A stretch of DNA of 64,000 bases from Actinomycetota bacterium (GTDB lineage: Bacteria; Actinomycetota; Thermoleophilia; BMS3ABIN01): positions 191,229-255,228 of the forward strand of contig JAMCPM010000011.1 in the NCBI GenBank assembly GCA_023382335.1, given 5' to 3'. Positions 15,591-22,457 of the stretch are shown piece after piece. Position 1 is the stretch's first letter, and each line of letters starts with the position of its first letter. Position numbers and translations under genes: made by a program. Under the pieces are notes generated by a model. The model worked only from the letters and a program-made list of their open reading frames with translations, was not told the DNA's origin and ran no database searches.

Positions 15591-16547
15591 ATGTTTAACG
15601 AACTGCGAAAGGGCGGTTTTTACCTGGGCGGTAAATACTATCCGCCGATTATGGGTGGTGCCGGTCCGGGTGTTCCCCTGGCGTCCGAACCGACCATCTG
15701 GTCGTCGCGGATTCTGGAATATCTGGACAAGAGTTTCATGTACGTGCAGGCGCTCACCAACAACAACTACGAGGGTGAGGCCAAAAAGGGCGGCACGGTC
15801 AAGGCGTTCTACGTCAGCGACGTGGTCGTGACCGACTACACGGGCGCGTGGCTTGACGCCGACTGGGGCACGCTCGGTGACAACGCCGTCACCATCCAGA
15901 TCGACAAACAGAAGAAGGTACTGATCAAGGTGCCGAAGGTGCGCGAGCACTTCTCGGAACTCCAGCTGATCGATCAGGGCTCCCAACGTGCCGCTGTTGC
16001 CATCGGTGACGTGATCGACCAGGCCATCGCCGCCAACTACTCGTCCATCGCCGTGGCTAATGCCTACGGCGACGACGTCACGCCGATCACCGTGGGTCTG
16101 GGCGCGGGTCAGGTTGCCCCAAGCGTGGCGCTAGCCATCCTGCGCGAGAAGCTGGTGGCCGCCAAGGCGCCGCACACCAACCCGCGCGTGGTCCTGCCGG
16201 AATGGTTCGGCACAATGCTTTACATCGAACTCTCGGGCCGCAACACCAGTCTTGGTGACGCGGCGACCCGGGGCCAGTTCGCGGTAGACGCTGGCAAGAT
16301 GGACCCGGTCAGCGGCCTGATTCCGTACGTCTCGCCCAACGTGCCCAACACCACGGCCACAAAATACAAGGTCATGGCAGGCGATCCCATGATCACCTTC
16401 GCCTCGGCGATTGATGAGATGGACACGGTCCAGCTGATCAACGACTTCGCCACTGGCGTGCGCGGTCTGTGGGTCTGGGGCTCGATGCTGCCGCGCGCCG
16501 AGTACATGGCGCTGGGCACCTTCAACAAGGGTGCCTACGGCGCGTAA
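15591..16547 (+). CDS. Major capsid protein (HK97-fold, P22/N4-gp56-like)
   Basis: The 318-residue protein has GGAGG before its ATG. The sequence is beta-rich with the pattern of a phage coat: an N-arm (FNELRKGGFYLGGKYYPPIMGG), EPTIWSSRILEYLDKSFMY, an E-loop-like TVKAFYVSDVVVTDYT region, a central helix-rich segment with IDQAIAANYSSIA, and an A-domain (RVVLPEWFGTMLYIE). Location after the scaffold supports the assignment. The N-arm shares the motif GFxLxGxxYPxIxGG with the scaffold. The exact subfamily is uncertain. Confidence 0.85.
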   Translation: MFNELRKGGFYLGGKYYPPIMGGAGPGVPLASEPTIWSSRILEYLDKSFMYVQALTNNNYEGEAKKGGTVKAFYVSDVVVTDYTGAWLDADWGTLGDNAVTIQIDKQKKVLIKVPKVREHFSELQLIDQGSQRAAVAIGDVIDQAIAANYSSIAVANAYGDDVTPITVGLGAGQVAPSVALAILREKLVAAKAPHTNPRVVLPEWFGTMLYIELSGRNTSLGDAATRGQFAVDAGKMDPVSGLIPYVSPNVPNTTATKYKVMAGDPMITFASAIDEMDTVQLINDFATGVRGLWVWGSMLPRAEYMALGTFNKGAYGA

Positions 16548-16594
16548 AACCTGATACCCCATCCCTGAGGAACGGGGCTTTACGCCCCCCTTGA

Positions 16595-16631
16595 GCCCGG
16601 TCCCTGGTCTGCCATACGTCAGGGGCCGGGC
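16595..16631 (+). terminator. Strong hairpin after the capsid gene
   Basis: A 12-bp stem (GCCCGG-TCCCTG with CAGGGG-CCGGGC, one G-T pair) around a 13-base loop lies in the 105-bp gap after the capsid gene; a smaller GGGGC/GCCCC hairpin precedes it at 16,574-16,588. Neither has a clear T tail, so they may protect the capsid mRNA 3' end rather than terminate. Confidence 0.5.
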
Positions 16632-16652
16632 CACCTAAAAGGAGTGAATTAG

Positions 16653-16961
16653 ATGGCAAAGACAACATGGTTCCACAACCCCGAGTCGGGTCAGACCTTC
16701 GAGGTTGAGCTCGGCACCGTCTGGGAGGAGGAAGCCAGATCCCGCGGCTATGAAGAGATCGACGGGCCCGAAGGTGCGCCGCCGGCGAAAGCCGACGACA
16801 CCGATGGCCAGGTCACTGGCGATCAGAAGGGCGAGGAAGAGGGCACGACCGACGAGAACGCCGAAGCCGACTCTGAGTCTTCTTCGTCTGCAAACGATGC
16901 CGAGGTCGAGACGCCGGCGAAAGCCGACGCCAAAGCCAAGGGCGGGAAGGAGAAGAAGTAA
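16653..16961 (+). CDS. Acidic low-complexity head-region protein
   Basis: The 102-residue protein has a folded-looking N-terminal ~35 residues (TTWFHNPESGQTFEVELG) and a long Glu/Asp/Ser/Ala tail with a repeated PAKAD motif, ending in Lys. AAAGGAG precedes the start. Its place right after the capsid gene fits a small capsid-associated protein, but no family is recognised. Confidence 0.55.
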   Translation: MAKTTWFHNPESGQTFEVELGTVWEEEARSRGYEEIDGPEGAPPAKADDTDGQVTGDQKGEEEGTTDENAEADSESSSSANDAEVETPAKADAKAKGGKEKK

Positions 16962-17309
16962 ATGGCACGTGGTAACGTAACACCATTCATTTCCACGCCC
17001 GCCGGAACAACTCTCATATACGTCACCCCCACGGTGGACGGCATCATGATTCCCGGTGATGGCCAGACCAAGTTGATTGTCAGAAACGCCAATGCCGCCG
17101 CCTGCACCGTCACCATTCAGACCCCGGAGCAGCGGGCCGGGCTCGACGTGGCAGAGCAGACGGTGACCATTCCCGCGACCACCGGCGAGAAGATCATCGG
17201 GCCGTTCCCTCAGAGTACGTTCAACCGGCCCTCGGGCGGCACCGATCCGGGCAAGGTCTACATCGATTTCTCAATCCAGGCGAGCGTCTCCTACGCCGCG
17301 ATTAAATGA
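16962..17309 (+). CDS. Probable capsid decoration-type protein
   Basis: The 115-residue, all-beta sequence has no Cys outside one AACTV strand: PDGQTKLIVRNANAAACTVTIQTPEQ, then VTIPATTGEKIIGPFPQSTFN and VYIDFS. Similar short beta-sandwich proteins follow capsid genes in many actinobacterial siphoviruses. A head-decoration role is inferred from position. The start directly follows the previous stop. Confidence 0.55.
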   Translation: MARGNVTPFISTPAGTTLIYVTPTVDGIMIPGDGQTKLIVRNANAAACTVTIQTPEQRAGLDVAEQTVTIPATTGEKIIGPFPQSTFNRPSGGTDPGKVYIDFSIQASVSYAAIK

Positions 17310-17319
17310 GGAGGATGAC

Positions 17320-17472
17320 ATGCCTTGGTATCTCCTGAAAAGCGGCACCCCGTTCTTCTCAGAAACTCCCCGGACTGACCTGGGGCCGGAGATCCCCGAG
17401 CCCGGGAGTGAGCTGGAATCGATGGCGCCGGCACCGAAAGAAACTCCCCCGAAGGAGAGCAAAAAGAAGTGA
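17320..17472 (+). CDS. Small phage protein, 50 residues
   Basis: The ATG at 17,320 follows GAGGAGG and the frame ends at 17,472, overlapping the next GTG by four bases. The sequence begins MPWYLLKSGTPFFSE, then becomes Pro/Glu-rich and ends KESKKK. Both a strong ribosome site and overlap coupling support translation although the gene is very short. No function is recognised. Confidence 0.6.
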   Translation: MPWYLLKSGTPFFSETPRTDLGPEIPEPGSELESMAPAPKETPPKESKKK

Positions 17473-17837
17473 AGGCCTACGCCACCAGCGCAGAATACAC
17501 GACGTTCAGTGGCCAGGTAGCACCGGCCGATGTCGACCGGCTTCTCGATCGGGCGACTGAGCTGATTGACAATACAGTTACTTCGATTTTCGATATCGAT
17601 GCCACCGACGGATTGCCCACGGGCACCCTCGTTGTTCAGGGCATTAACGTAACCGTGGCGTCCGTAATGCGCGACGCCTGTTGTGCTCAGGTGGAATTCT
17701 GGGCGGAGGTGGGCGAGGAGAATGATATCGACGGCCTCGCCGGCTCACAGGTGAGCGTTTTGGGCTATTCCGGCCGCCGGCCGCCCAAGCTATCGCCGAG
17801 GGCCTGGCGCATCCTGCAGAACGCGGGGTTGGTGTGA
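17469..17837 (+). CDS. Head-tail connector protein (gp6-like)
   Basis: The 122-residue protein starts MKAYATSAEYTTFSG, typical of connector adaptors, with helices around LLDRATELIDNTV and RDACCAQVEFWAEVG, and a late RLSPRAWRILQNAG-like helix (KLSPRAWRILQNAGLV). These features match SPP1 gp15/HK97 gp6-type adaptors that bind the portal ring. It overlaps both neighbours by four bases in the head-tail joining cluster. Confidence 0.75.
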   Translation: MKAYATSAEYTTFSGQVAPADVDRLLDRATELIDNTVTSIFDIDATDGLPTGTLVVQGINVTVASVMRDACCAQVEFWAEVGEENDIDGLAGSQVSVLGYSGRRPPKLSPRAWRILQNAGLV

Positions 17838-18139
17838 TACCGCTGGCCCTGCTGACCGAGACCGTCACGGTTGATGCCTACGAGGGCGTGAACGGCCACG
17901 GCGCGGCGATCTACGGCTCGCCTGTGGATCTCCGAGCCCGCTTCGAGGGTAAACGGCGCATGGTCAAGAGGGCTGATGGCCAGGAGGTCATTACCTCCGG
18001 GACCGTGCTGCTCAGGCCTGACGTTAGCTGTCCCATGAAAAGCCGCCTTACCCGTGACGGCCGAGCTTACAAGGTGGTGGAAGTCCTTCCCGTCTTGGAG
18101 CTAAACCGGCCACATCATCTTGAGGTCCTTGTTTCGTGA
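17834..18139 (+). CDS. Head-tail joining/stopper protein
   Basis: The 101-residue beta-barrel-like protein starts at GTG, with LLTETVTVDAYEGVNGHGAAIYG and a late DGRAYKVVEVLPVLELNRPHHLEVLV, a pattern seen in SPP1 gp16/HK97 gp9-type stopper proteins that close the connector after packaging. Position between adaptor and gp10-like genes agrees. Sequence similarity in this family is low, so the call rests partly on synteny. Confidence 0.65.
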   Translation: MIPLALLTETVTVDAYEGVNGHGAAIYGSPVDLRARFEGKRRMVKRADGQEVITSGTVLLRPDVSCPMKSRLTRDGRAYKVVEVLPVLELNRPHHLEVLVS

Positions 18140-18483
18140 GCTTCTCGCTGAAATGGAAAGTCGACAGGAGGGCAATCGTGACCGCGGCGGAGCATGAGGC
18201 CGCGCGCCAGGCCGTAGTTGACGTAATAGACTACACACTTGAGACGGCAAACAGGACAGTGCCGATTGAGAACCATGACCTGGAAAACAGTGGAGGGACC
18301 AGTCTGGACGGGCTAAATGCCACCGTCTTCTATGATGAAATCTACGGACCGCGACAACACGAGGAGCTGGATTATCAGCATGACCCAGGTCGCCGCGCTA
18401 AGTGGCTGGAAAAGACCTTGCAGGAAGAGGAGAGCGTGATTCACGAAAGACTGGCAAAGGGACTCGGGAAGGCCTTCAAATGA
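18136..18483 (+). CDS. HK97 gp10-like/minor capsid tail-completion protein
   Basis: The 115-residue protein starts at GTG: KVDRRAIVTAAEHEAARQAVVDVIDYTLETANRTVPIENHDLENSG, then YDEIYGPRQHEELDYQHDPGRRAKWLEKTL. The phrase Y-x-x-x-Q-H-E-E-L-x-x-x-H-xx-GRRAKWLE is typical of phage minor capsid/gp10-like proteins of the neck. It overlaps neighbours by four bases. Confidence 0.75.
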   Translation: MSFSLKWKVDRRAIVTAAEHEAARQAVVDVIDYTLETANRTVPIENHDLENSGGTSLDGLNATVFYDEIYGPRQHEELDYQHDPGRRAKWLEKTLQEEESVIHERLAKGLGKAFK

Positions 18484-18899
18484 TCTCGGTAGCCGTAGCC
18501 AGATTTCTGGATAATTTAGGCGTGCTGATCTATGACGAAGCAGGGATCGAGGGTTACTGCTTCACGGGACCTCTGCCGCCCGAGCCGGACCTGGCAATCA
18601 GCATCAGGCAATATGGCGGCACGGGGGATTTCCAGCACGGCTATGATACACCTCGGGTACAGGTCCTGGTACGTGCAGCCACGAACGATGAGGCTCTCAC
18701 AAAGGCCACTGAGATCTACACCGTCCTGCATGCTCTCAGGTATACCACACTCGACTCTGGCGGGGACGCGGAAGCTTACATGGTCTTCTGCAAGGCACTT
18801 GACCTTCCCAGCGACATTGGCATAGATGAAAACGGCAGACATCAGTTCACCACGAATTACGAGATAGAACACACGGTAGTTTCGACCAACCGAGAGTAA
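18480..18899 (+). CDS. Tail terminator-type protein
   Basis: The 139-residue alpha/beta protein beginning MISVAVARFLDNLGVLIYDE contains AISIRQYGGTGD and TPRVQVLVRAATNDEALTKATEIYTVL, resembling SPP1 gp17-like/minor capsid proteins from bacteriophage that cap the tail tube at the head end. The start overlaps the previous stop (ATGA). Position just before the tail-tube gene fits. Confidence 0.7.
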   Translation: MISVAVARFLDNLGVLIYDEAGIEGYCFTGPLPPEPDLAISIRQYGGTGDFQHGYDTPRVQVLVRAATNDEALTKATEIYTVLHALRYTTLDSGGDAEAYMVFCKALDLPSDIGIDENGRHQFTTNYEIEHTVVSTNRE

Positions 18900-18910
18900 G
18901 GAGGAAAATC

Positions 18911-19336
18911 ATGGGAGTAGTTTTTATCCTGGCGCGCGATCTCCAGTGGGAGATCAACACCGGCACCGAAGCCGTGCCCAGCTGGGTACGGATCAAGGGG
19001 CTGGACGGTTCAGCGTGGCCGAATCCGGACATCGACAGTGTTGACACCGATGACAGCGACAGCGGCGGTATCGCCTCAAGCGTGCCGGTGCGGATCAAGC
19101 GCAAAGTGACTCTGAAGGGCAACACGCTCGAAGACGAGGCCACCGGCGCCCGCGACCCCGGACAGGAAGCGTGTGAGGCAGCCACCACCGTGGGCTATAC
19201 CGCCATCAAGCAGTTCCGCTACACCACTTCGGGCGGTACGGTAGTGGTCCGGAAGGGCTGGTGCCGCGCTGGAAGCACCGATGGCGGCAAGGACGACAAG
19301 CTCGGCTGGGAATGTGAGATCAACTTCAACGAATAG
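18911..19336 (+). CDS. Major tail tube protein
   Basis: The 141-residue beta-rich protein preceded by AAGGAGG has VFILARDLQWEINTG, VRIKGLDG, DSVDTDDSDSGGIASSVPVRIKRKVTLKGNTL, and a late RKGWCRAGSTDGGKDDKLGWECEIN. This is the alternating-strand layout of phage tail tube proteins, and the gene lies between the tail terminator and the frameshifted chaperones. It would polymerise around the tape measure. Confidence 0.75.
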   Translation: MGVVFILARDLQWEINTGTEAVPSWVRIKGLDGSAWPNPDIDSVDTDDSDSGGIASSVPVRIKRKVTLKGNTLEDEATGARDPGQEACEAATTVGYTAIKQFRYTTSGGTVVVRKGWCRAGSTDGGKDDKLGWECEINFNE

Positions 19337-19344
19337 GGTGGCCT

Positions 19345-19722
19345 GTGACAGAGCGATACAAAAACTTCGACGCAGCCTGGCAGGAACACAAGGGTAAACC
19401 CCTGATCGCGACCGTCCTCGGCGCCGACTATGAGCTCCCCCCGAAGTTGCCGGCGTCGGTTGTCCTGCGAGTGATCCGGCTGAAAAACAAGGGCAGGAAT
19501 TATTCTGACCTCACCCGCGAGGAGATAATCGAATTCGCGGTCGACATGATCCCCAAGGCCGTGCTTGATGAATGGCTCGGAAAGGGGATGGACACGGATC
19601 AGATCGCGGACATCATCCTGTGGGCTTTCCATCAGTACCAGGGAGGCGGCGGCGACCAGGGGGAAGTTCCGGCCCCCACGACGGGGGCAGATCAAACGAG
19701 CGAGCACTCAACCTTATCCTAG
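19345..19722 (+). CDS. Tail assembly chaperone, short form (gpG-like)
   Basis: The 125-residue product begins at GTG. The helical core PASVVLRVIRLKNKG, LTREEIIEFAVDMIPKAVLDEWL, TDQIADIILWAFHQYQ is typical of gpG-like chaperones. It then enters a Gly-rich and disordered tail with the -1 frame open beneath it. It lies between the tail tube and tape measure genes and binds the tape measure during tail assembly. Confidence 0.8.
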   Translation: MTERYKNFDAAWQEHKGKPLIATVLGADYELPPKLPASVVLRVIRLKNKGRNYSDLTREEIIEFAVDMIPKAVLDEWLGKGMDTDQIADIILWAFHQYQGGGGDQGEVPAPTTGADQTSEHSTLS

Positions 19723-19937
19723 AGCGCTGGGGACTGATCGAGTCGGATTTCCAGCGGGAGTATGGAATTGATCTGGTCCGATCTCTCTCGCGGATTACCT
19801 GGCGTCGGTTCTGCGCCTTGGTGGCCGGATTTAGTCCGGATTCGCGCTGGCAGTTGGCTCTGAAGGATGATGGGGAGCAACCGCGGGTCATCGAAGATCC
19901 CAAGGAGGCAGAGCGGTTCGTTCTCCGGGCGTTTTAA
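19345..19937 (+). CDS. Tail assembly chaperone, long form by -1 frameshift (gpGT-like)
   Basis: A second frame, open to 19,937, has no convincing start but encodes a T-type domain: ILERWGLIESDFQREYGIDLVRSLSRITWRRFCALVAGF. Reading from the short form into it needs a -1 shift. The GGGGG run at 19,659-19,663 (codons CAG GGG GAA) lets the Gly tRNA re-pair after slipping one base, joining ...GGGGDQG to GSSGPHDGG.... Programmed frameshifting of this gene pair is conserved in siphoviruses. The exact slip site is inferred; other G or C runs at 19,671-19,687 are possible alternatives. Confidence 0.75.
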
Positions 19938-19967
19938 TCCCGTCTGATTTGTGGTAATGTCAGCACT

Positions 19968-20165
19968 ATGGTTGAAACAATACATTGCCCGGCATGCGAA
20001 AAGACGCGCGGCTACAAACGCCAGATAGGTGTGGGAACGCTCATTGCCGTGGTATGCACTGGCGGCCTTTGGCTTCTCGCCCTGCCCTTGTATGAAAAAA
20101 GATGCGTCGTCTGTGGCTATCCCTGGACATATGCAACTGGTAAAAGGGAAGACCCGGGCATGTAA
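19968..20165 (+). CDS. Small zinc-ribbon membrane protein (moron-like insertion)
   Basis: The 65-residue protein has two CxxC half-sites (CPACEKTRGYKR and CVVCGYPW) flanking a hydrophobic stretch GTLIAVVCTGGLWLLALPLY, which could be a membrane hairpin or single helix. It interrupts the conserved chaperone-tape measure order and has its own terminator 30 bp after the stop, the usual look of a phage moron. The function is unknown; the ribosome site is weak. Confidence 0.6.
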   Translation: MVETIHCPACEKTRGYKRQIGVGTLIAVVCTGGLWLLALPLYEKRCVVCGYPWTYATGKREDPGM

Positions 20166-20194
20166 ATAGTTAGAAACATAGCAGTGCCAAACAA

Positions 20195-20217
20195 GCGCCC
20201 CGCCGAGGGCGTTTTTT
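20195..20217 (+). terminator. Rho-independent terminator
   Basis: CGCCC and GGGCG form the stem around a 6-base loop and are followed by TTTTTT, 30 bp after the zinc-ribbon gene and just before the tape measure gene. Confidence 0.8.
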
Positions 20218-20234
20218 GTTTCCCTAATTGAGGT

Positions 20235-22457
20235 GTGATGGCCCTTAAAGTCGGAGAACTATACGCAATTCTCGGCCTCGATGATAAGCCGTTTCAGCAG
20301 GGCATGGCGGGCATCGGCGGGGCCTTGGGCAATCTTACAAAGATAGGTGCCGCTGCCGCCGTTGGGATTGGTGCGGCTCTTGCCGGCGCCGCCGTGGTCG
20401 GCGTCAAGGAGTTTGCCAAGTTTCAGCAGGGCATGAACGAGGTCTTCACCCTGCTGCCAGGCATTTCCCAGCAGGGCATGGATCAGATGTCTGGTCAGGT
20501 GAAGAAGCTCGCCACCGACTTCGGCATCATGCCTGAGAAAGTCATTCCAGCACTCTATCAAGCTATCTCCGCTGGCGTCCCCCCAGAGAACGTTTTTGAC
20601 TTTCTCCGCACTTCAGCCAAGGCATCCATCGGTGGCGTCACCGATCTTGAAACCGCTGTGGATGGCATTAGCTCGGCGGTTAATGCCTATGGGAAAGAGA
20701 CGCTCTCTGCCTCAGATGCGTCGGACATCATGTTCACGGCTGTCCGAATAGGCAAAACGACATTTACTGAGCTGTCAAAATCTCTATTCAACGTTGACCC
20801 GATTGCTGCAGCTTTAGGGGTTACTTTTGGCCAGGTGGCAGCAGCTCTGGCATCGATGACCGCTCAGGGTGTCCCCACCGAAGTTGCTACGACTCAAATC
20901 AGGCAAATGTTCGCCGAGCTCTCGAAGTCCGGCCAGCAGGCATCAGACACATTCCAGCAGCTCTCCGGCAAGAGCTTCAGAGACTTTGTTGCTGGTGGCG
21001 GTACTTTGCAGCAGGCCCTTCAGATAATGGAACAACATGCCAAGGACACCGGGGTCGGCATCAACGATCTATTCCAGTCTGTGGAAGCAGGCTCAGCGGC
21101 CCTTACGTTAACCGGCAAAGGCACTGAAACCTTCACCAACAACCTGGCCGCGATGGCTGGTGCCGCCGGTGCCACTGATCAGGCTTTTGACAAGATGAAA
21201 GACGGCGTTCTGCAGAAGTGGAACAAGCTCAAAGCTGATCTGGAAGTCATCGCCATCAACATCGGGGCCGTATTGCTGCCGCCGATCCAGTCTGCCGCTG
21301 ACGGTATCCTCGGCGCTTTCGACACAATCAAGAAGTGGTGGGACGACCACGAGTTTGAGATTGAGTCGAAGATACAGGCCCTGATCGACAAGCTGAAAGA
21401 TTTAGGGGACCACGCCAAGGAAGGTTGGGACAAGCTCGGCGGAGAGGAGCAGAAACCTAAAATCTCTGATCAGATAGGTGGACCGCCAACGCCTGGACCG
21501 AACAAGGTGAGCGGTGCCGAGTTGACCGCGGGTATGTTCAGCATGGGCGCTGAGCAGGGGGCTGAGGCAGGCGGCAAACTGGCCCGCGTTTGGACGGAAG
21601 TCCTTGTGCCAGCTGCCAAGGCTCTTGGGGCGGTTCTTATGCTCCTCGCCTCTGGTGCGTTCATGATTCTCACGACCGCGCTGAATGGCGTGATCGATAT
21701 TCTCTATGGTATCGGGCAAGCCATAGGCGACGTAATCGTTTGGTTCGCCGCAACACCGCAGCATCTCCAAACTTTAGGTAGCTGGTTCACAAATATCTTT
21801 ACAAGCATTGATAACGCTCTCACCTCATTCGAGAACACAGTTAACGGCGTTTTCTCCTCGATCGGCTCCACCATCGCAGGAGTGGCAAGCGGCGCATGGG
21901 GCGCGGTGGATGGGGCCTTTTGGGGCATGGTGAACTCGGCTTCGGGTGCTTTGGGAGGCCTGCTCGGCGTTGTCTCCAGCATTGGTGGCCAGATCCTCGG
22001 AGCTTTGGGCGATGTTGGTGGGCTGCTTTATGGCGCCGGCGTTTCGATCATCCAGGGACTCTACGACGGCATCGCAAGCAAGGTAGGCGAAGTCTACGAT
22101 TTCGTCTCCGGCATTGGTGGCCAGATCAAGGACCTTAAAGGCCCGATAGAGAAGGACCGAATTCTTCTGGTCCCTGAGGCCAACGCGATCATGGACGGCC
22201 TTATCAATACCATCACTGGCCGCGCCTCCGATCTCACAAGCACCATGAAGAACATCACCGGCATGATCCAGGTTGGCGCAGGCGGTGGAGTGCCTGCGCT
22301 GGCAGGAGCAGGGCCGGGCGCATCAAATCAGCCGGTCAATGTCGCCGTCTATGTCCCTGAATCCATGTCGCAGATCAAGCAGCTGATTCGTGTGGAAGTC
22401 AACAGCATCGCCCAAACTGCGAAGGTCTCATCAGAAAGCCAGGTGAAGAGCAGATAA
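20235..22457 (+). CDS. Tail tape measure protein (TP901 family)
   Basis: The 740-residue protein has an N-terminal Gly/Ala hydrophobic segment (IGAAAAVGIGAALAGAAVVGVKEF), the TP901 core (residues ~60-330, with LATDFGIMPEKVIPALYQAISAG, AAALGVTFGQVAAALASMTAQGVPT, GSAALTLTG), several hydrophobic helices around 470-650, and a Gly-rich C-terminus. It sets tail length and probably forms the DNA-injection channel. At 740 residues a tail of about 110 nm would be expected by the usual 1.5 angstrom per residue rule. GTG 20,235 or ATG 20,238 may be the start. Confidence 0.9.
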   Translation: MMALKVGELYAILGLDDKPFQQGMAGIGGALGNLTKIGAAAAVGIGAALAGAAVVGVKEFAKFQQGMNEVFTLLPGISQQGMDQMSGQVKKLATDFGIMPEKVIPALYQAISAGVPPENVFDFLRTSAKASIGGVTDLETAVDGISSAVNAYGKETLSASDASDIMFTAVRIGKTTFTELSKSLFNVDPIAAALGVTFGQVAAALASMTAQGVPTEVATTQIRQMFAELSKSGQQASDTFQQLSGKSFRDFVAGGGTLQQALQIMEQHAKDTGVGINDLFQSVEAGSAALTLTGKGTETFTNNLAAMAGAAGATDQAFDKMKDGVLQKWNKLKADLEVIAINIGAVLLPPIQSAADGILGAFDTIKKWWDDHEFEIESKIQALIDKLKDLGDHAKEGWDKLGGEEQKPKISDQIGGPPTPGPNKVSGAELTAGMFSMGAEQGAEAGGKLARVWTEVLVPAAKALGAVLMLLASGAFMILTTALNGVIDILYGIGQAIGDVIVWFAATPQHLQTLGSWFTNIFTSIDNALTSFENTVNGVFSSIGSTIAGVASGAWGAVDGAFWGMVNSASGALGGLLGVVSSIGGQILGALGDVGGLLYGAGVSIIQGLYDGIASKVGEVYDFVSGIGGQIKDLKGPIEKDRILLVPEANAIMDGLINTITGRASDLTSTMKNITGMIQVGAGGGVPALAGAGPGASNQPVNVAVYVPESMSQIKQLIRVEVNSIAQTAKVSSESQVKSR

